Shown here piece after piece: positions 42,918 through 52,176 of a stretch of 64,000 nucleotides of DNA (the first letter of the stretch is position 1; each line of letters opens with the position of its first letter). The stretch comes from CAYJDP01 sp964371025. Lineage in GTDB: Bacteria; Bacillota_I; Bacilli_A; RF39; UBA660. Both the position numbers and the translations under genes were made by a program. The DNA is taken from contig CAYJKH010000003.1 in assembly GCA_964371025.1 (NCBI GenBank), positions 84,929 to 148,928 of the forward strand, in the 5' to 3' direction. Below the pieces are notes generated by a model. The model was not told where the DNA came from, made no database searches, and saw only the letters and a list, made by a program, of their open reading frames with translations.

Positions 42918-45737
42918 ATGGATAAAATAATAATAAAAGGAGCAAGAGAAAATAACTTAAAAAATGTTTCTCTTACTATTCCAAAAAATAAATTAGTAGT
43001 TATGACAGGAGTATCAGGTTCAGGGAAAAGTTCTCTAGCATTTGATACTATTTATGCTGAAGGGCAAAGAAGATATGTAGAAAGTTTGTCTGCATATGCA
43101 AGACAATTCTTAGGAGGAACTGAAAAACCGAACGTTGATAGTATAGAAGGGTTATCTCCTGCAATTTCAATTGAACAAAAAACAACTTCAAATAACCCAA
43201 GGTCAACAGTTGGAACTGTAACAGAAATTTATGATTATTTAAGACTGTTATATGCTAGAGTAGGGACTGTAATATGTCCTAATCATAATATTCCGATATC
43301 TTCGCAAAGCGTTGAACAAATGACAGATAAAGTTTTGGAATATCCTCTTGAAACAAGATTAATTGTTATGTCTCCAATCGTTAAAGGTGAAAAAGGGACA
43401 CATAAAGACTTATTAGATACTTTAAGAAAAGATGGATATATTAGAGTTTTAATTAATGATGAGCAATATGATTTGTCCGAAGAAATAACTTTGGAAAAAA
43501 ATAAAAAATCTGATATTTCCGTAATAGTAGATAGAATAGTATTAAAAGAAAACTCTAGAACTAGAGTTTATGAGGCAATTGAGGCTGCTACTAAATTATC
43601 ACATGGTAAGGTTCTTATTGATATACTAGGAGATAATAAGAAACAGTTATTGTTTTCTGAAAGTTTTGCATGTCCATATTGTGAATTTTCATTACCAGAA
43701 CTTGAACCAAGAATTTTTAGTTTTAATGCCCCGTATGGAGCATGTCCAGAATGTAAAGGACTTGGTAAAAAATTACAAATTTCAGAAGACTTAGTAGTAC
43801 CAGACAAAACACTAAGTATTAATGAAGGATGTTATAAAACATTAAGTAGTGATCAAAATGGTATTTTATATAAAAAATTAGAAATAGTATGTACGCATTA
43901 CAAGATAGATATGGATAAACCATATAATAAATTAACAGTTAAAGAAAAGAAGATTATAAATTATGGTAGTACTGATTTAATAAAGTTTAAAATTCAAACA
44001 AAAAGTGGAAATGTTTTAAACAATGAAGATATGTATGAAGGTATTATTAATAATTTAGAAAGAAGATATATTGAAACAACTAGTACATGGATAAGAGATT
44101 GGTTAGAAAATTATATGACAGAGTCAACTTGTGAATTTTGTCATGGTGCAAGATTAAGTGATGAAGTTTTAGCGGTTAAAATAGATAATAAAAATATATA
44201 TGAAGTAACTTGTTTAAGTGTTAAAGAGTTAAAAACTTTTTTTGATAAATTAGCACTTGATGAAACAAAAACAAAAATATCAGAATTAATTCTAAAAGAA
44301 ATAAAAGAAAGAATTAGATTTTTGGCAAACGTAGGACTTGAGTATCTAACTTTATCACGTGAAGCTCGAACTTTATCAGGCGGAGAGTCACAAAGAATAA
44401 GACTTGCTACTCAAATAGGATCAAGATTAACGGGAGTACTATATGTTTTAGATGAACCATCAATTGGTCTACATCAAAAGGATAACGAAAAATTAATTAA
44501 TTCTTTAAAAGAAATGAAAGACTTAGGAAATACTTTAATAGTAGTAGAACATGATGAAGATACAATGCTGGAATGTGATTACTTAATTGATGTAGGACCT
44601 GGTGCTGGTAATCACGGTGGTGAAATAGTGGCAGCTGGTACAGTAGAAGAAGTAATGGCTAACGAAAAAAGTTTAACAGGACAATACCTATCAGGAAAAA
44701 AAGAGATAGCAATTCCTAAAGTAAGAAGAAAACAAACAAGTAAACTAATCAAAATTCGTGGAGCAGAAGAAAATAATTTGAAGAAAATCGATGTTGATAT
44801 TCCATTATCAAACTTTGTTTGTGTAACTGGAGTATCAGGAAGTGGTAAATCAACATTAGTAAATGAAATATTATGTAAAGAGATTCATAATAAACTTTAT
44901 AAAAATAAAGAATTACCAGGGAAACATAAAAAAATATTAGGACTAGAACATATTGATAAATTGGTTGATATTTCTCAAAAGCCAATTGGAAGAACTCCAA
45001 GATCGAATCCAGCAACTTATACAGGAGTATTTGATGAAATAAGAGGAGTATTTGCTAATACAAAAGAAGCTAAAATTAGAGGTTTTAATATGGGAAGATT
45101 TTCATTTAATATAAAAGGCGGAAGATGTGAAGAGTGTAATGGAGATGGTGTCAAAAAAATAGAAATGCACTTCTTACCAGATGTATATGTCCCATGTAGT
45201 GTTTGCAAAGGAACTAGATATAATAGTGAAACTTTAAAAATTAAATATAAAGAAAAAAATATCGCAGATGTTTTAGATATGAGAATAAGTGAAGCATTAA
45301 TATTTTTTGAAAATATACCTAAAATAAAAAATAAACTTAAAATATTAGATGAAGTTGGATTAGGATATATGAAACTAGGACAAAGTGCACCAACTTTATC
45401 CGGTGGAGAAGCAGAACGAGTTAAACTAGCAAAAGAATTACAAAAAAAACCAACGGGAAAAACTCTTTATGTATTAGATGAACCTACTACTGGATTACAT
45501 AATGATGATATAAAAAAATTAATTGAAATTTTACAAAGAATAGTAGATAATAAAGATAGTGTATTAGTTATTGAGCATAACTTAAATGTAATAAAAACTG
45601 CAGACTATATAATTGATATTGGATTAAATGGTGGAGATGGTGGAGGTAATATAATTGCTAAAGGAACACCTGAAGAAATTGCAAAAGTTAAAGAATCATA
45701 TACTGGTCAATACTTAAAGAAAATATTAGAGGGGTAA
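42918..45737 (+). CDS. uvrA: Excinuclease ABC subunit A
   Basis: Damage-sensing ABC ATPase of nucleotide excision repair. The 939 residues show two ATP-binding halves (GVSGSGKSSLAFDT near 31-44 and GVSGSGKSTL near 635-644), two signatures (LSGGESQRI, LSGGEAERV), and zinc sites CPYC...CPEC (about 253-278), CEFC...C and CEEC...CSVC (about 737-763). GGTGAT precedes the ATG. lgt begins three bases after the stop, suggesting a uvrA-lgt-whiA transcript. Confidence 0.98.
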   Translation: MDKIIIKGARENNLKNVSLTIPKNKLVVMTGVSGSGKSSLAFDTIYAEGQRRYVESLSAYARQFLGGTEKPNVDSIEGLSPAISIEQKTTSNNPRSTVGTVTEIYDYLRLLYARVGTVICPNHNIPISSQSVEQMTDKVLEYPLETRLIVMSPIVKGEKGTHKDLLDTLRKDGYIRVLINDEQYDLSEEITLEKNKKSDISVIVDRIVLKENSRTRVYEAIEAATKLSHGKVLIDILGDNKKQLLFSESFACPYCEFSLPELEPRIFSFNAPYGACPECKGLGKKLQISEDLVVPDKTLSINEGCYKTLSSDQNGILYKKLEIVCTHYKIDMDKPYNKLTVKEKKIINYGSTDLIKFKIQTKSGNVLNNEDMYEGIINNLERRYIETTSTWIRDWLENYMTESTCEFCHGARLSDEVLAVKIDNKNIYEVTCLSVKELKTFFDKLALDETKTKISELILKEIKERIRFLANVGLEYLTLSREARTLSGGESQRIRLATQIGSRLTGVLYVLDEPSIGLHQKDNEKLINSLKEMKDLGNTLIVVEHDEDTMLECDYLIDVGPGAGNHGGEIVAAGTVEEVMANEKSLTGQYLSGKKEIAIPKVRRKQTSKLIKIRGAEENNLKKIDVDIPLSNFVCVTGVSGSGKSTLVNEILCKEIHNKLYKNKELPGKHKKILGLEHIDKLVDISQKPIGRTPRSNPATYTGVFDEIRGVFANTKEAKIRGFNMGRFSFNIKGGRCEECNGDGVKKIEMHFLPDVYVPCSVCKGTRYNSETLKIKYKEKNIADVLDMRISEALIFFENIPKIKNKLKILDEVGLGYMKLGQSAPTLSGGEAERVKLAKELQKKPTGKTLYVLDEPTTGLHNDDIKKLIEILQRIVDNKDSVLVIEHNLNVIKTADYIIDIGLNGGDGGGNIIAKGTPEEIAKVKESYTGQYLKKILEG

Positions 45738-45740
45738 AAT

Positions 45741-46538
45741 ATGGATAATATAGCATTTTCAATTGGTAGTATAAATATCTACTGGTATTCAATTTTTATA
45801 TTAACAGGAGTATTAGTAGCTTTAGGACTAATTTATAAAGAAAGTCAAAAACATAATATTGAAAAAGAAATTATAACAGATTTAATATTTAATACATTGA
45901 TAGCAGGATTTATTGGAGCTAGATTATACTATGTATTGTTTAATTTGGATTTATATAAATCTAATCCACTAGACATATTTAAAATATGGGAAGGCGGTCT
46001 TGCAATTCACGGTGGAATAATATTTGGGCTTATAACTATCATTATTTATACTAAAATTAAAAAAATTAATCCATTTAAAATGTTAGACATTCTAGTAGTA
46101 GGATTAATAATCGCTCAAGCAATTGGAAGATGGGGTAACTTTTTTAATAAAGAAGCCTATGGTGGAGTCACTACATTAGAAGAGTTACAAGCTTTAAGTA
46201 TTCCAAACTTTATAATTGAAGGAATGTATATTGGAGGACAATATTTCCAACCAACTTTTTACTATGAATCATTATGGTGTTTTGTTGGGTTTATTATTTT
46301 ATTAATTATTAGAAAAATAAAATTTCTTAAAATTGGACAATTAACAGGATTTTATTTAATTTGGTATGGAATAGGAAGATTTATAATTGAAGGATTTAGA
46401 TCTGATTCACTAATGCTAGGGGACTTTAAAGTTGCTCAAATTGTATCAATTATATTTATAGTAGCAGGTTTATGTTTATTCCAGACCTTTAAAATAAAAA
46501 GAGATAATTATAATGAAGGACAAACAAAAAAAGATTAA
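45741..46538 (+). CDS. lgt: Prolipoprotein diacylglyceryl transferase
   Basis: Transfers diacylglycerol to the lipobox Cys of prelipoproteins, such as YidC at 6571. The 265 residues form about seven membrane segments with GARLYYVLFN (about 55-64), the signature IWEGGLAIHGGIIFG (about 82-96) containing the catalytic His, and GRWGNFFNKEAYGG (about 132-145). GAGGGGT precedes the ATG. Confidence 0.97.
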   Translation: MDNIAFSIGSINIYWYSIFILTGVLVALGLIYKESQKHNIEKEIITDLIFNTLIAGFIGARLYYVLFNLDLYKSNPLDIFKIWEGGLAIHGGIIFGLITIIIYTKIKKINPFKMLDILVVGLIIAQAIGRWGNFFNKEAYGGVTTLEELQALSIPNFIIEGMYIGGQYFQPTFYYESLWCFVGFIILLIIRKIKFLKIGQLTGFYLIWYGIGRFIIEGFRSDSLMLGDFKVAQIVSIIFIVAGLCLFQTFKIKRDNYNEGQTKKD

Positions 46539-46552
46539 TAGGAGATGATAAA

Positions 46553-47479
46553 ATGTCGTTTACAACTACCATAAAACAAGAAATATTAAATTTATCATCT
46601 ACTAAACCGGAAATACTAGCAGAACTTTCTGGTTATATAAAAAATAATGGAACTATTAATGATGAAGTAATTTCTCTAACTACTGAAAATATTAATGTAG
46701 CAAACAAAATTAAAAATTTAATTTCTAATATGTATAATGTAAATATAGAAATATCTGAAACTAGTAACGTTAACTTTAGTAAAAATATTTTATATATAAT
46801 TTATATTAAAGAACAAGTGAATTTAATATTAGAAGATTTAGGAATAACAGATAAAAATAAAGTTAAACTAGATTTTCCACCAGAATTCATTGTATCTTCT
46901 ACAGATGAAGTAAAAGCATATTTAAGGGGTGTATTTTTAACATCAGGAAGTGTACCAGATCCTAAAACTTCTCGATATCATATGGAAATATTAGTTAAAA
47001 ATCCAAATGAAGCAGTATTTATTCAAAAATTATTAAATGAGTATGATTTAAATAGCAAAATAATTACTAGAGAAAAAGGATTAATGGTTTATTTAAAAGA
47101 AGCAGAAAAAATAAGTGACTTTTTAAAATTACTAGGAGCTGTAAAAGCTGTATTGTATTTTGAAAATGTCAGAGTTTATAGAGAAAGAAAAAATAATGCT
47201 AATCGCTTAAATAATTGTGAACAAGCTAATACTGAAAAAATAATTGCTACAGCTAACATTCAATTAGAACACATAAAAATAATCGAAGATAATCTGGGTA
47301 TTGACTTATTAGATGATAAAACAAAAGAAATATTAAGTTATCGAAAAAAGTATCCTGAATCTTCTTTAAAAGAATTAAGTGATATTATTTCAATAGAAAC
47401 ATCAAAATCAATTACTAAGTCAGGGCTAAATCATCGATTTAGAAAAATTAAAGAATTAGCAGAAAAAATAAATAGTTAA
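46553..47479 (+). CDS. whiA: WhiA, DNA-binding cell division and chromosome segregation regulator
   Basis: Homing-endonuclease-like DNA-binding protein that controls sporulation in Streptomyces and affects division in Bacillus. The 308 residues start MSFTTTIKQEIL; YLRGVFLTSGSVPDP (about 122-136) is the LAGLIDADG-type core, and the C-terminal HTH contains YPESSLKELSDIISIETSKSITKSGLNHRFRKI. Its usual neighbours rapZ and yvcK are absent; it follows lgt by 14 bases. GGAGATGA lies before the start. Confidence 0.95.
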   Translation: MSFTTTIKQEILNLSSTKPEILAELSGYIKNNGTINDEVISLTTENINVANKIKNLISNMYNVNIEISETSNVNFSKNILYIIYIKEQVNLILEDLGITDKNKVKLDFPPEFIVSSTDEVKAYLRGVFLTSGSVPDPKTSRYHMEILVKNPNEAVFIQKLLNEYDLNSKIITREKGLMVYLKEAEKISDFLKLLGAVKAVLYFENVRVYRERKNNANRLNNCEQANTEKIIATANIQLEHIKIIEDNLGIDLLDDKTKEILSYRKKYPESSLKELSDIISIETSKSITKSGLNHRFRKIKELAEKINS

Positions 47480-47500
47480 TAAAAGTTAACTATTTTTTTT
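47471..47500 (+). terminator. Terminator after whiA
   Basis: AATAGTTAA (47471-47479) and TTAACTATT (47486-47494), T-run. The stop codon is the end of the first arm. Confidence 0.85.
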
Positions 47501-47594
47501 ATTAGTGTAAAGTAATAAAAATAATTATAAAAAAAGTATTATAGTGTGATAAAATAATATATAGAATAGAAAAGTATGTAAAAAGGGTGATAGT

Positions 47595-49250
47595 ATGATT
47601 GAAAGAATAAATGTTAAGATAAATAATAAGATTTATCAATATAGTAAAGGAATAACACTAGAGGAAATATCAAAAGAATTTAGTGATTGTTTTAAGTATC
47701 CAATAATATTAGCAAGAGTTAATAATTTAATTAAAGAATTAGATACTCAAATTCTAGAAGATATAGAATTAGAGTTTTTAGATTTAACATCAAGAGAAGG
47801 AAATAGATCTCACATTGCAACGCTTACTTATATATTGATATATACAGTTAAAAAATTATTTGGCAGTAATGAAAATATTACAGTGGCTCATTCTTTAGAT
47901 AAAGGAATTTATATGGTTACATCATTTAAATTAACAGAGGCTAAACTTCAAAAAATAAAGGATGAAATGAAGGTCTTAATTAATAGTGATATGCCTATTA
48001 CGAAAGTAACAGTGGATAGAATAGAGGCTATGCGATATTTTGAAAGTATCGATGATAATGTTAAAAAAAGCATTATGGCTTATAACACTAACAGTTATGT
48101 AAATTTATATAGATTAGGGAATAGTTATAATTATTTTTATACATCAATGCCAAATTCAGTAGGAAAAGCCAAAGATTATGCTCTAACTTATTTAAATACA
48201 AATTCTTTTGTCCTTAGATTTCCAACACCATTTATAAAAGATAAAATCAAAAAATATGAACATCATCCAGCGATGTTAGATGTATTTAATGAATATCGTG
48301 AATGGGGTAAAGTAATGAATATTGAAACATCAGTTGATCTTAATAATAAAGTTTCAACAGGTAAAATAGCAGATTTAATTAGAATAGATGAAACTTTACA
48401 AAATAATCAATTATTAAAAATCGCAACAGAAATTAATGATAAAAAAGATTCTGTAAAAATAGTATTAGTAGCAGGACCTTCTTCTAGTGGTAAAACTACT
48501 TCTACTAAAAAATTATCAATGTATTTAAGAAGTTTTGGATTAAACCCAAAAGTATTATCAATGGATGATTATTTTGTTGATAGAAGTGAAACACCACTTG
48601 ATATTGATGGGAAACCTGACTATGAGTGTCTAGAAGCAATGGATTTAGATTTATTTGATAAACAAATGGCTCTTTTATTAAAAGGTGAAGAAGTTCTTAT
48701 ACCAACGTTTAACTTTCCAGCTGGAAAAAAAGAATATAAAAGTACCTTACAATTAGATGAACAAGATATTCTATTAATAGAAGGTATTCATGCACTAGAT
48801 TCTAAAATATTAACAAATATAAAAAGAAATCGTAAATATAAAATTTATTTATCAGCATTAACAGAGTTAAATATTGATATGCATAACAGAATATCTACTA
48901 CAGATAATAGATTATTACGTCGAATCATTAGAGATAATAGAACAAGAAGTTATTCAGTAGAACATACTTTAAATATGTGGCCTAGTGTAAGAAGAGGAGA
49001 AGAAAATTATATTTTCCCATTCCAAGATGAAGCAGACTTCACTTTTAATACAGCTTTAATATATGAAATAGGAGTATTAAAAACTTATGTGGAACCTTTA
49101 TTATATTCAGTACCAAGTGATTCGCCGCATTATGAAGAAGCAAAAAGATTAATAAATTTTTTAAGATTATTTTTACCGATTCCAGCAGATTCTATACCTC
49201 AAGATTCAATTTTGAGAGAATTTATTGGAGGAAGTTGTTTTCACGATTAA
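47595..49250 (+). CDS. TGS-domain nucleoside kinase (uridine kinase family)
   Basis: Fusion of an N-terminal TGS domain (about 1-65), a threonyl-tRNA-synthetase-like second domain (about 70-190, with the HSLDKGIY stretch) and a C-terminal uridine/phosphoribulokinase domain. The kinase shows GPSSSGKTTSTKKL (about 295-308), MDDYFVDR and LIEGIHAL. The 551 residues are normal for this Firmicute/Thermotoga-type family. Uridine or cytidine phosphorylation is presumed; the role of the synthetase-like part is not known. It directly precedes gapA (ten-base gap). AGGGTGAT precedes the ATG. Confidence 0.88.
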   Translation: MIERINVKINNKIYQYSKGITLEEISKEFSDCFKYPIILARVNNLIKELDTQILEDIELEFLDLTSREGNRSHIATLTYILIYTVKKLFGSNENITVAHSLDKGIYMVTSFKLTEAKLQKIKDEMKVLINSDMPITKVTVDRIEAMRYFESIDDNVKKSIMAYNTNSYVNLYRLGNSYNYFYTSMPNSVGKAKDYALTYLNTNSFVLRFPTPFIKDKIKKYEHHPAMLDVFNEYREWGKVMNIETSVDLNNKVSTGKIADLIRIDETLQNNQLLKIATEINDKKDSVKIVLVAGPSSSGKTTSTKKLSMYLRSFGLNPKVLSMDDYFVDRSETPLDIDGKPDYECLEAMDLDLFDKQMALLLKGEEVLIPTFNFPAGKKEYKSTLQLDEQDILLIEGIHALDSKILTNIKRNRKYKIYLSALTELNIDMHNRISTTDNRLLRRIIRDNRTRSYSVEHTLNMWPSVRRGEENYIFPFQDEADFTFNTALIYEIGVLKTYVEPLLYSVPSDSPHYEEAKRLINFLRLFLPIPADSIPQDSILREFIGGSCFHD

Positions 49251-49260
49251 GGAGGACTAA

Positions 49261-50271
49261 ATGATAAAAGTAGCAATAAATGGATTTGGGCGAATTGGAA
49301 GATTAGCTTTTCGCCAAATGTTTAATTTAGAAGGATATGAAGTAGTAGCGATCAATGATCTCACTGATTCTAGAATGTTAGCACATTTACTAAAATATGA
49401 TACAGTACAAGGTAAATATGAGTTATCAGATAAAGTTACATATGATGAATCTTCAATAATTGTAAGTGATAGAAAAATTAATATTTATAAAGAAGAAGAT
49501 CCGTCACTACTGCCATGGAATGAACTTGATGTAGATGTTGTTTTGGAATGTACTGGATTTTTTACCACTAAAGAAAAGGCCTTTAAACATATTCAAGCCG
49601 GTGCAAAAAAAGTAATTATTTCTGCCCCGGCAGGAGATGATATACCTACAATAGTATATAATGTTAATCATAATATATTAAAAAAAGAAGACACAATTAT
49701 ATCTGCTGCATCATGTACAACTAATTGTTTAGCTCCAATGGCAAAAGCGCTTAATATGTACTTTCCAATTTATAGTGGTGTTATGACTACTATTCATGCT
49801 TACACAGGAGATCAAATGACTCTTGATGGACCTCATAAAAAAGGAGATTTAAGAAGATCACGTGCAGCAGCAGAATCAATTGTTCCAAACTCAACAGGAG
49901 CTGCTAAAGCAATAGGGTTAGTAATACCAGAACTTAATAATAAACTATTAGGATCAGCACAAAGAGTTCCAACTCCTAGTGGATCAACTACATTATTAAC
50001 AGCAGTGGTAGCAGGAAAAGATATTACAAAAGAATTAATTAATCAAGCTATGAAACAATCAAGTAATGATACTTTTGGATATAACACTGATGAAATTGTT
50101 TCTAGTGATATAATTGGTATGGAATACGGGTCATTATTTGATGCTACTCAAACTATTGTAAATAAAATTGCTGAAAATTTATATCATGTTCAAGTAGTCG
50201 CATGGTATGATAATGAATCATCTTATACATCTCAGATGATTAAAACAGTAAAATACTTAATGGAAATATAA
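49261..50271 (+). CDS. gapA: Glyceraldehyde-3-phosphate dehydrogenase
   Basis: Oxidises glyceraldehyde-3-phosphate with NAD and phosphate. The 336 residues show the Rossmann start VAINGFGRIGR, the catalytic SAASCTTNCLAP (about 154-165) and HAYTGDQ, plus the C-terminal WYDNE. An Asp after the second strand (INDLTD) suggests NAD preference. It opens the lower-glycolysis series, and a hairpin between it and pgk would lower downstream expression. Confidence 0.98.
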   Translation: MIKVAINGFGRIGRLAFRQMFNLEGYEVVAINDLTDSRMLAHLLKYDTVQGKYELSDKVTYDESSIIVSDRKINIYKEEDPSLLPWNELDVDVVLECTGFFTTKEKAFKHIQAGAKKVIISAPAGDDIPTIVYNVNHNILKKEDTIISAASCTTNCLAPMAKALNMYFPIYSGVMTTIHAYTGDQMTLDGPHKKGDLRRSRAAAESIVPNSTGAAKAIGLVIPELNNKLLGSAQRVPTPSGSTTLLTAVVAGKDITKELINQAMKQSSNDTFGYNTDEIVSSDIIGMEYGSLFDATQTIVNKIAENLYHVQVVAWYDNESSYTSQMIKTVKYLMEI

Positions 50272-50291
50272 GACTTCTTAGAAGTCTTTTT
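50270..50291 (+). terminator. Hairpin between gapA and pgk
   Basis: AAGACTTC (50270-50277) and GAAGTCTT (50281-50288) around TTA, then T. It overlaps the gapA stop. Partial read-through into pgk is likely, since no strong pgk promoter is visible. Confidence 0.82.
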
Positions 50292-50314
50292 AATTAATAA
50301 TAAAAGGAGTATTT

Positions 50315-51502
50315 ATGAAAAAGAATATAAAAAACTTTAATTTAGAAGGTAAAAAAATAATTATAAGATGCGATTTTAATGTTCCAATTAAAAATTCTAT
50401 TATATTAGATAATACAAGGATAAAAGCAAGTCTAAAAACTATTCAGTATGCGATAGACAATAATGCTAAAGTGATTTTATTAAGTCATTTATCTAAAATT
50501 AAAACAGAACAAGATCTTAAAATTAATACATTAAAGCCAGTATCTAAAGAACTAGCAAAGCTATTAAATATTCCAATTAAATTTGTTAATATTACAAGAG
50601 GTCCATTACTTGAAGAAACAATTAATAATATGCAAAATAAAGAAGTAATATTAATAGAAAACACTAGATTTGAAGATTATATAAATAAATATGAATCAAA
50701 TAATGATGAATCACTAGGGAAATATTGGGCATCTCTTGGAGATATATTTATAAATGACGCATTTGGAACAATTCATAGAAAGCATGCATCAAACGTAGGA
50801 ATTGCTAATCATATTGAATCAGGAGTTGGTTTTTTAGTAGAAGAAGAATTACAAAAACTATCATTATTAAATACTCCAAATCATCCTTTTACAATTATTT
50901 TAGGAGGAGCTAAAGTAGAAGATAAAATTAATGTAATTAAAAATCTAATTGAAAAAGCAGATAATATTTTAATAGGGGGAGGAATGGCTTTTACTTTTTT
51001 AAAAGCAAAAGGCTATAATGTAGGAAATTCTTTAATTGATGAAAATAATATACTTTTTTGTAAAGAAATACTAGAAAAATATCCTAATAAAATAGTATTA
51101 CCACTTGATGTAAAAATAAATAATAAATTTGAAGATAATTTAAATCCTATAACAAAAAACGTTTCAAGTATAGAGGATGAAGAAATGGGTCTTGATATCG
51201 GAGAAGATACTGTAAATTTATTTAATGCGTATATAAATAATTCAAAAATGGTATTATGGAATGGTCCGCTTGGTGTTTATGAATTTGAAGGATATAAAAA
51301 ATCAACAGAAAAAGTTTTAGAAAATATAGTTTCTAATAATATTAAGACAGTATTAGGTGGAGGAGATATAGTAGCTGCATCGAAAAAATATAAAGATGAA
51401 ATTTTTCATATTTCAACTGGAGGAGGAGCAACTTTAAAATTTTTAGAAGGATCAATTTTACCAGGACTAGAGGTGATTAATAATGTTGATAGTATTAAAT
51501 AA
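50315..51502 (+). CDS. pgk: Phosphoglycerate kinase
   Basis: Makes ATP from 1,3-bisphosphoglycerate. The 395 residues show RCDFNVPI (about 19-26), SHLSK, GDIFINDAFGTIHRKHAS, the nucleotide-binding ILGGAKVEDKI (about 202-212) and the C-terminal GGGDIVAA and STGGGATLKFLEG. It overlaps tpiA by 20 bases. AAAGGAG precedes the ATG. Confidence 0.98.
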   Translation: MKKNIKNFNLEGKKIIIRCDFNVPIKNSIILDNTRIKASLKTIQYAIDNNAKVILLSHLSKIKTEQDLKINTLKPVSKELAKLLNIPIKFVNITRGPLLEETINNMQNKEVILIENTRFEDYINKYESNNDESLGKYWASLGDIFINDAFGTIHRKHASNVGIANHIESGVGFLVEEELQKLSLLNTPNHPFTIILGGAKVEDKINVIKNLIEKADNILIGGGMAFTFLKAKGYNVGNSLIDENNILFCKEILEKYPNKIVLPLDVKINNKFEDNLNPITKNVSSIEDEEMGLDIGEDTVNLFNAYINNSKMVLWNGPLGVYEFEGYKKSTEKVLENIVSNNIKTVLGGGDIVAASKKYKDEIFHISTGGGATLKFLEGSILPGLEVINNVDSIK

Positions 51503-52112
51503 TAAAAATAAACAAATAGAAAACTTTAAAGAATATATCCTTTCATTAGAAGAAATTTCTACAAATAATGAAATAGTTATCTTACCAAGTAGAAAAAATC
51601 TAATTAAATTTAAAAGCGATAAAATAATTCTTGGAACTCAAGATATAGTATATAATTATTTACCAATATCAAAGTATGTTTTACTAAATCACTCTGAAAA
51701 TAAAAAGATAGAATCTAGTGAAGAAATTGCTTATAAAATAAAAAAACTATTATCTTTAAATGTAGTACCAATTTTATGTGTAGGAGAAAAGTTTTCTAAT
51801 ACAGTAAATAAAGAGGAAATAGTCTTGAAAAAATTATCAGAAATATTTTCTTTATTAAATGATGTATCAGAAAAAATAATTATTGCTTATGAACCGATGT
51901 GGGCAATAGGTAATGATGAAATTGCAAATCCAATAGAAATAAATAATGTAGTAACAAATATAAAACAAATATATAAGAACAAAGTTTTATATGGAGGAAG
52001 TGTAAATGATAATAATGTAGAAGAGCTATTAAAAATAAATATAGATGGTTATTTATTGGGAACAATTAGTATAGATACTACTAAAATAAAAGAATTATTA
52101 AATAAACTATAA
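51483..52112 (+). CDS. tpiA: Triosephosphate isomerase, short divergent form
   Basis: Would interconvert dihydroxyacetone phosphate and glyceraldehyde-3-phosphate. Only 209 residues against about 250. The catalytic Lys (NNKNK, Lys8), His (LLNHSEN, His70) and Glu (AYEPMWAIG, Glu137) are all present, as are ILCVGE and YGGSV (170-174). The stretch between GTQD and the His strand is about 14 residues shorter than in Bacillus, removing loop 3 that locks the dimer. The loop-8 phosphate GG is GT (193-194), and GHSERR is NHSENK. GAGGTGAT inside pgk precedes the ATG. It overlaps pgk by 20 bases. Probably active but possibly monomeric. Confidence 0.85.
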   Translation: MLIVLNNKNKQIENFKEYILSLEEISTNNEIVILPSRKNLIKFKSDKIILGTQDIVYNYLPISKYVLLNHSENKKIESSEEIAYKIKKLLSLNVVPILCVGEKFSNTVNKEEIVLKKLSEIFSLLNDVSEKIIIAYEPMWAIGNDEIANPIEINNVVTNIKQIYKNKVLYGGSVNDNNVEELLKINIDGYLLGTISIDTTKIKELLNKL

Positions 52113-52137
52113 ATAGTTACTATACTATTTATTTTTT
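52109..52137 (+). terminator. Terminator after tpiA
   Basis: ATAAATAGT (52109-52117) and ACTATTTAT (52124-52132), 6-base loop, T-rich tail. It starts at the tpiA stop codon. Confidence 0.8.
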
Positions 52138-52176
52138 ATTTTATATACTTTAATAGTGTGTCTAGAATAAAAAAGA

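Noticed and set aside
51483..52112. Calling tpiA a pseudogene because of its short length
   Set aside because: The frame is open, all three catalytic residues are present, the ribosome site is good, and the missing part is one clean loop rather than random decay.
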